Below are positions 63,939-64,000 of a stretch of DNA of 64,000 bases, one piece after another. The translations under genes were made by a program, and so were the position numbers. The DNA is from Jannaschia sp. CCS1 (GTDB taxonomy: Bacteria > Pseudomonadota > Alphaproteobacteria > Rhodobacterales > Rhodobacteraceae), in NCBI RefSeq assembly GCF_000013565.1, contig NC_007802.1, forward strand, positions 1,116,001 to 1,180,000, written 5' to 3'. Under the pieces are notes generated by a model. That model made no database searches and had not been told where the DNA came from. It saw only the letters and a list, made by a program, of their open reading frames with translations. Position 1 is the stretch's first letter. The number at the start of each line of letters is the position of its first letter.

Positions 63939-64000
63939 CTACCACCAACGCGCGGGCTTTGCCACAAAACCGGCGGCCGCCTCCAGCGCATAGGCGGTGT
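63939..64000 (-). CDS. C-terminal end of an unidentified gene cut by the window edge
   Basis: The minus strand is open from the window edge to a TAG at 63941-63939, reading TAYALEAAAGFVAKPARWW at the C-terminus. The composition is protein-like and the stop lies 35 bases before the lipoprotein start. The product cannot be named from 19 residues. Confidence 0.45.
   Translation of the reverse strand, partial: TAYALEAAAGFVAKPARWW

Noticed and set aside
1-64000. tRNA or rRNA genes
   Set aside because: No cloverleaf-like segment or rRNA signature was recognised in any intergenic stretch; the only stable RNA gene seen is rnpB.

Overview
The window reads as one continuous piece of an alphaproteobacterial chromosome, most likely from the order Rhodobacterales (Roseobacter/Rhodobacteraceae). 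The reasons are the high GC content, a complete 14-gene nuo operon interrupted by many small accessory genes of kinds I know from Rhodobacteraceae (DUF5333, DUF5337, GFA-type and CMD-type proteins, NuoE with a C-terminal helix-hairpin-helix extension), and the birA-coaX-RNase J trio after nuoN. No database search was possible; identifications rest on motifs and recalled families.

Layout. 1-1791: the end of nuoA and a large exported protein of unknown function. 1792-18972: an accessory stretch that separates nuoA from nuoB. It holds a CAP-domain protein, an IS110/IS1111-type transposase with a substituted catalytic residue, a lytic transglycosylase, a divergent catabolic cluster (tripartite tricarboxylate transporter TctABC, a class V glyoxylate aminotransferase, an FAD/Fe-S hydroxyacid dehydrogenase, an FCD-type GntR regulator, a hydratase-family enzyme), a wrecked tyrosine recombinase and a LysR/EamA-exporter pair. 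18973-41551: nuoB to nuoN in order, carrying about fifteen extra genes. Many of these encode small exported or membrane proteins, among them two that share an apparently unnamed cysteine-pair domain and one 34-residue membrane protein. 41552-44790: birA, coaX and RNase J, ending in a shared bidirectional terminator.

44864-52480 is mostly on the minus strand and mixed: a DEAD-box helicase with repeated basic tails, a lipoprotein, a CxxC protein, prfC, a SnoaL-like protein, a Hint-domain protein and a short-chain dehydrogenase with a non-canonical active site. 52483-52568 is a row of four small hairpins about 25 bp apart. 52671-64000 is housekeeping: an orphan ABC ATPase, tatABC, a DUF815 ATPase, an AlkB-type membrane hydroxylase, ftsY, an EamA transporter, a YciB-type septation protein, a pseudouridine synthase, tadA, the RNase P RNA gene, a muramoyl-alanine amidase and an Excalibur lipoprotein.

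How the parts fit. The nuo products build respiratory complex I; the many co-transcribed exported proteins suggest an accessory or envelope role tied to respiration, but that is inference. The catabolic cluster looks like a self-contained uptake and oxidation pathway for a small (hydroxy)carboxylic acid under its own regulator. The best candidates for undescribed biology are the cysteine-pair domain family between nuoD and nuoE, the paired H3TH-like domains on NuoE and its membrane neighbour, the nuoA/nuoB split and the hairpin array after 52480.
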